DNA of 64,000 bases, from positions 1,178,001 through 1,242,000 of the forward strand of contig OZ240221.1 of the NCBI GenBank assembly GCA_965197675.1, written 5' to 3'. Below the pieces are notes generated by a model, which was not told where the DNA came from, ran no database searches, and was given only the letters and a program-made list of their open reading frames with translations. This DNA is from G965197675 sp965197675. Lineage in GTDB: Bacteria; Chloroflexota; Dehalococcoidia; Plut-88900. Of the stretch, positions 60,063-64,000 are shown piece by piece (position 1 is the stretch's first letter; the number at the start of each line of letters is the position of its first letter). A program made the translations under genes and the position numbers.

Positions 60063-61244
60063 TTAGAACTCCTCCCTTGGTTCTAACCTGCTTCTTGGAT
60101 CCATTCCCAAGAAGAACTTCCCTGCTGTATCATAGTGGGCCATACGTCCCTGAAGGTGTTGTTTGATGACGTATACGTCTTGGAAACGGCGTTGAATGGG
60201 ATTGGTTGCGAATATGGCGCTGGCGCCGGCTACGTTGTAGGTAACGTCAACAACCTCAGCCGACATCCTGATGGCGTGAGTGCTGGACAACCTTAATTGG
60301 ATGCGCTCTTCCAGAGTCAAAGAGTGAACATTACAGGCGCTATTCCATGCCGTGGTCGCAGTCTCCCGAAGAAACGCTCGCGCAGCGCCCCAGCACGCCT
60401 CGGCTTGACCTATCTGACGCTGAACGACGCCTTGGTCTCGCAGGAGGAGTTGCCCTTCCGGCGTCTTGCGCCCTGATAGCTCGATGACTGCATCCAGGGC
60501 GCCTCGCGCAACACCCAGCGCCACCGATGCGAATCCCGAAGCGAAGAGAAGCGATATCGGCATAACATACAGTGGGCCACTTTCGCGAGGGCTGTCATAT
60601 GAGTTAAAGGTTCGAGCCCTGGGAACGAATAGGCCCTTTGCTTCAAAGCTGAAGCTACCGGTGCCACGCAAGCCACCTACCTGCCAAACGTCCACAAGCT
60701 CCATATCTTTCTTTGGAACCAGCAGCATCAGAAGCTGCCTGTCCTTCTTTGAAGCGCCTTCATCTTGGCTGGGATGTCGGACAGGAGTAAGTGCAGCAAG
60801 CCACGTAGCGTGGCGACAACCGCTGCTAAAGTTCCAGCGCCCTGTGAGACGGTAGCCACCATCGACAGTCACGACATTGGACGACGAGGTCGGCGGGCCA
60901 TTCGCCGCCACGGCTCGTTGGTCACTCCAGATCTCCCGGGCTGTAGCCTCGGGCATTACGGCGGAGTGGGTGGCGAACACAGAGTTCTGGTTGATACACC
61001 AGGCGGTACTGCCATCGGCTTTTCCAAACTCCTGGATAATGTCGAGATGATCCAGGTAGTCGATCTCGCCACCACCCAGGGATTTAGGCACGAGCATTCG
61101 GAAAAACCCTCTGTCCGCTATCTCATTAGCAAGCTCAGCCGGCAACTCTCGTTCTCGATCGATGATGTCAGCAGAGGCGAGCACCTTTGGCATAAGTGCA
61201 CGGGCAGCATCGAGATAAGAGCCGACTCTACTCCCGAGCGCCAT
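60063..61244 (-). CDS. Acyl-CoA dehydrogenase-like flavin monooxygenase (HsaA/DszC type)
   Basis: A 393-residue protein: RELPAELANEIADRGFFRMLVPKSLGG, LDIIQEFGKADGSTAWCINQN, GGYRLTGRWNFSSGCRHATWLAAL, VDVWQVGGLRGTGSFSFEAKGLFVP and NPIQRRFQDVYVIKQHLQGRM. The architecture is the acyl-CoA dehydrogenase fold, but the GRWNFSSG and HxQGR features fit the flavin-dependent monooxygenase branch that works with a reductase. No reductase is adjacent. The substrate may be aromatic or heterocyclic. Confidence 0.87.
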   Translation of the reverse strand: MALGSRVGSYLDAARALMPKVLASADIIDRERELPAELANEIADRGFFRMLVPKSLGGGEIDYLDHLDIIQEFGKADGSTAWCINQNSVFATHSAVMPEATAREIWSDQRAVAANGPPTSSSNVVTVDGGYRLTGRWNFSSGCRHATWLAALTPVRHPSQDEGASKKDRQLLMLLVPKKDMELVDVWQVGGLRGTGSFSFEAKGLFVPRARTFNSYDSPRESGPLYVMPISLLFASGFASVALGVARGALDAVIELSGRKTPEGQLLLRDQGVVQRQIGQAEACWGAARAFLRETATTAWNSACNVHSLTLEERIQLRLSSTHAIRMSAEVVDVTYNVAGASAIFATNPIQRRFQDVYVIKQHLQGRMAHYDTAGKFFLGMDPRSRLEPREEF

Positions 61245-61399
61245 TTCCCCAAAACTTCCTGGTCAAGAGCCTCCCCTATTCATCCACTGAGATGCAATGT
61301 ACTAGCTTATATCCTACTCAGCTTTGAGCGCAAGTTCAGGGAACCTTCAGAGTAGCTACCATCTATTCGCACGTGAGTATTGTGTCATATAGCACAAAG

Positions 61400-61428
61400 T
61401 TGACATCTTTTCACATCGAGGCTAGATT
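61400..61428 (+). promoter_or_regulatory. Promoter of the D-aminoacylase-like gene
   Basis: TTGACA (61400-61405), 17-nt spacer, TAGATT (61423-61428), 49 nt before the start. It has the same layout as 57723-57751. Confidence 0.55.
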
Positions 61429-61477
61429 GTCGTTTAGTAATTGACCAAGAGGTTCAAATTTCCTGTGGAGGTACGTG

Positions 61478-63202
61478 ATGGGTGAGTATGATCTGGTAAT
61501 TCGCGGTGGTACGCTCATAGATGGAACGGGGATCCCAAGATACAAGACAGACGTCGCAATCAAAAACGGAAGAATAGCAAATATCAGCGGGCGCATCAGC
61601 CCAGGTCGAACTAAAGAGATCGACGCCTCTGGCTGTATCGTAGCTCCTGGAGCAGTCGACCTCCACACTCACTACGATGGCCAACTCAACTGGGATCCTT
61701 ACTGTACGCCCTCCGGGTGGTTCGGCGTCACGTCCCTTACCATCGGCCAGTGCGGGTTTGGATTCGCTCCTACACGGCCTGAGGATCGCGAGCTGAACAT
61801 GCAGATGATGAACCGAATCGAGGCAATCCCCCTCGAGTCCATGAGGCAGGGCATGCGCTGGGATTGGGTAACCTTCCCCGAGTACTTGGACAGCGTGGAC
61901 AGACAACGGCTGGGCGTCAATATCGGGGCCCTGTTCCCCTTCTCTCCTCTGAGGGGGTACGTCCTGGGAATGAAAGAGGCACGAGAGAGGACTTCAGTCA
62001 CCCAAGAAGAGCTAAACGAAATGAAAAGCCTGTTTCACGAGGGGATGCGAGCAGGCGCCTTCGGCATTGCAGGGAACCGAAGTGCTGAGGACCATCCCGA
62101 AGATGGGGGGTACTTGCCGAGTCACGTAGCCTCTGACGAAGAGTGGTTGGCCCTTGCTGATGTCCTGTCCGAGTTCAAGGTTGGACACATGGGCTGGGAC
62201 ATAGGCAGCGTTCCGCAGTTCAATGATCGGGATGAGCAGCACGGGCTGCTCGAGAAATTGATGGAGATCAGTGGTCGGCCTCTACAAGTAATACTGGGAG
62301 GCGCAGAAAGCTCAGATTGGATGGAGCATATGAGGGCTAAGGGTCTGCCTGTGTTCGAGCAGGTGCAGGTAAATCCAGTCCAGAGCACCTTTACATTGGC
62401 GGAGTACAACCTCTTCGACATCATGCCCCACTGGGTACAGCCCATGGTGGGAAGCGCCGAGGAGCGGATCGCTAAGCTCAAGGACCCTGTTATCCGAACC
62501 GCCATGAAGAAGGACGTGGAGGACATCTGGAGTAGGCGACGTATCGATAGCGTGAGTCTCGAGCTGCACAGGACCGACTGGAACAGCGTGAGGGTGTTTG
62601 CAGTCGTTTACGATCGCAATCGCCGCTATGAAGGCTTGACCATAAATGAGGTTGCTAAAGCGGTGGATAAACACCCGGTGGATGCCTTTATAGACCTGGC
62701 GTTAGACGAGCATCTGCAGACAGAGTTCACACTACCCCAGAACCCAGTGGAAAGCCAGATGGCCGACCTCATAAGGCACATCCAGAGTCCATATGGCCAC
62801 ATCTCTCTGTCCGATGGGGGCGCTCACGTGAGGTATCAGTCCGGCGCCGATTGGCCAATCTACTTCCTGAGCCGCTGGGTTCGCGACCAGGAGATCATGA
62901 GCCTGGAGCAGGCTCACTATAAGATGAGCGCTCTGCCCGCGTGGATCGCAAGTTTCAAGGATCGTGGCAGACTGACCGTGGGAGCCTGGGCTGACGTGAT
63001 GGTTTACGATCTAGAAAAGCTGGGAATGCTTTACGACAGGCCCATCTTCGCCAACGACTTCCCCGGCCAGGAGCGGCGTTTTATCCAGAAGCCGACCGGC
63101 CTGCGCTACACCCTGGTTAACGGGGCGGTAACTTTCCAGGACAACAAATGTACGGGAGCCCTACCCGGGAAACTCCTCCGCAGCTATGACATGGCGGAGT
63201 AG
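61478..63202 (+). CDS. N-acyl-D-amino-acid deacylase family amidohydrolase
   Basis: A 574-residue protein from ATG 61478 (GGAGG at 61467-61471). YDLVIRGGTLIDGTGIPRYKTDVAIKNG, GAVDLHTHYDGQLNWDPYCTPSGWFGVTSLTIGQCGFGFAP (HxH and the Cys that bridges in D-aminoacylases), LSDGGAHVRYQS (Asp) and LTVGAWADVMVYDLEKL are diagnostic. The long middle region is typical of the larger members. It would act on N-acyl-D-amino acids or related amides. Its promoter resembles that of the amidohydrolase at 57907, suggesting co-regulation. Confidence 0.92.
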   Translation: MGEYDLVIRGGTLIDGTGIPRYKTDVAIKNGRIANISGRISPGRTKEIDASGCIVAPGAVDLHTHYDGQLNWDPYCTPSGWFGVTSLTIGQCGFGFAPTRPEDRELNMQMMNRIEAIPLESMRQGMRWDWVTFPEYLDSVDRQRLGVNIGALFPFSPLRGYVLGMKEARERTSVTQEELNEMKSLFHEGMRAGAFGIAGNRSAEDHPEDGGYLPSHVASDEEWLALADVLSEFKVGHMGWDIGSVPQFNDRDEQHGLLEKLMEISGRPLQVILGGAESSDWMEHMRAKGLPVFEQVQVNPVQSTFTLAEYNLFDIMPHWVQPMVGSAEERIAKLKDPVIRTAMKKDVEDIWSRRRIDSVSLELHRTDWNSVRVFAVVYDRNRRYEGLTINEVAKAVDKHPVDAFIDLALDEHLQTEFTLPQNPVESQMADLIRHIQSPYGHISLSDGGAHVRYQSGADWPIYFLSRWVRDQEIMSLEQAHYKMSALPAWIASFKDRGRLTVGAWADVMVYDLEKLGMLYDRPIFANDFPGQERRFIQKPTGLRYTLVNGAVTFQDNKCTGALPGKLLRSYDMAE

Positions 63203-63256
63203 TGGCTACACTGTCCACCAGACTAGGTCGCTCTCGAACTCTCTATCTACGAAATG

Positions 63257-64000
63257 TTAGTCAAGGAAGCGCCAGTCATAAGGAGCCTGGGAGATTACAT
63301 CGGGCCCGTTCTTTGTGATGATTAGCTGCTCTTCCAGCTTAACCTGCTCTCGTCCTCCCTCTCTCCCGAAGCTGGCCTCCATGGTCATAACCATGTTCTC
63401 TTTGAACTCGCCGACGTAGTTCCCGAAGCCGCTGGTGGCCGCGGAGCCAGCGAAACCGCTTTTGGCGGCATCCACGAAGTATATGGCAGGCCACTCGTCT
63501 GTCATACCCACCCCGTGAGCTATGAGTGGATACTTATTGACCGTGTACTCATCGGGAATGGGTGGAATACCTTCAGCCAACTCCTGGAACGTCACCCCGG
63601 GTTTAAACATGGGCAGGCACTCCTGGATGAATTCGTATGCCCTTTTGTAGGCATCGAGCTGCTCTTCGTTGGGAGGACCATCGCCACATAGATAGGTACG
63701 GGAGATGTCAGCAAAGTACCCCATAGGCCCCGCCATGTCGGTATCCATGGCCACCAGGTCTCCCGGTCTGACGATCCTCTCCGAAGCCTCCCTCAAGAGC
63801 CAGGGATTGGTATTGCCTCCGGCAGATAGAAATCTGCAGTCCTGGAACTCACCCCCGTAGCTCAGGTTGGTGCTGGCCATGACTGCAAACAGCTCATTCT
63901 CGGTCACTCCAGGCTCGATGGCCTGCTGCACATTCCAAAGGGCCACGTCAGCTATAGCAGTGGCCTGACGAATCAACGCCAGTTCGTCATCTGTCTTTAT
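63257..64000 (-). CDS. M24 family metallopeptidase, C-terminal part, runs off the window
   Basis: The minus-strand frame is open to the edge and reads IKTDDELALIRQATAIADVAL upstream of the first possible internal start, so the creatinase-like N-terminal domain is outside. AMDTDMAGPMGYFADISRTY (two Asp), HGVGMTDEWP (His), TMEASFG (Glu) and KLEEQLIIT (Glu) are the metal ligands. It is a paralog of the gene at 29903 but well diverged. Confidence 0.9.
   Translation of the reverse strand: MKTDDELALIRQATAIADVALWNVQQAIEPGVTENELFAVMASTNLSYGGEFQDCRFLSAGGNTNPWLLREASERIVRPGDLVAMDTDMAGPMGYFADISRTYLCGDGPPNEEQLDAYKRAYEFIQECLPMFKPGVTFQELAEGIPPIPDEYTVNKYPLIAHGVGMTDEWPAIYFVDAAKSGFAGSAATSGFGNYVGEFKENMVMTMEASFGREGGREQVKLEEQLIITKNGPDVISQAPYDWRFLD

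Overview
The window reads as a chromosomal segment of an uncultured Chloroflexota, probably a SAR202- or Dehalococcoidia-like lineage. This is inferred from gene content and not from any marker gene. The clues are a lipoprotein solute-binding protein with a long PTPAPTAA linker, several F420-type enzymes (two LLM oxidoreductases, a PPOX/Rv0121-like protein, a Ddn-like protein), many amidohydrolase, hydantoinase and SDR genes, bacterial hopanoid synthesis, and intergenic DNA crowded with short G-rich dispersed repeats. No rRNA or tRNA gene and no CRISPR array was seen.

Layout. 1-3.7 kb (minus): selA, a LigB/AMMECR1 fusion, a small Smr protein and the start of rarA. 4.1-12.1 kb (plus): a spermidine/putrescine-type ABC transporter (ATPase, lipoprotein, two permeases), then a DUF1989 protein. 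The first permease carries a roughly 430-residue extracytoplasmic insert made of repeats with EF-hand/dockerin-like calcium loops. 12.1-15.9 kb: a minus-strand hydantoinase A gene, then a plus-strand three-gene nitrile hydratase / thiocyanate hydrolase-like operon. 15.9-31.1 kb (minus): a long hopanoid operon (hpnB, dxs, prenyl synthase, hpnH, an unknown small gene, hpnG, hpnA, shc, hpnC, hpnD, hpnE) bracketed by F420-type proteins and an M24 peptidase. It covers precursor supply, squalene synthesis, cyclisation and side-chain addition. 31.1-37 kb: an accessory patch with an intact IS110 element, a broken IS110 element, a frameshifted nitroreductase, a CGNR regulator with palindromic operators facing a small divergent gene, an Hsp20 gene and remnants of a repeated mobile element. 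37-64 kb: a catabolic island of amidohydrolases, dihydropyrimidinase, hydantoinase B, SDRs, LLM oxidoreductases, formaldehyde-type dehydrogenase, MFS exporter, RidA, a beta-propeller protein, D-aminoacylase-like enzyme and M24 peptidase.

The strongest unexpected signals are these. (1) An OsmC-family gene at 57148-57618 is interrupted by one in-frame TGA exactly where the family has its peroxidatic cysteine, followed 17 nt later by a tight hairpin. With selA in the same window this looks like a selenoprotein. (2) The calcium-loop repeat domain sits inside an ABC permease. (3) Dispersed repeat families occur: one with a G-quadruplex-prone core in at least eight intergenic places, and one composite element present twice in opposite orientation with TTGATTG boxes spaced about 30 nt apart.

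Most assignments rest on recognised motifs and family resemblance read by eye. No database search was possible.
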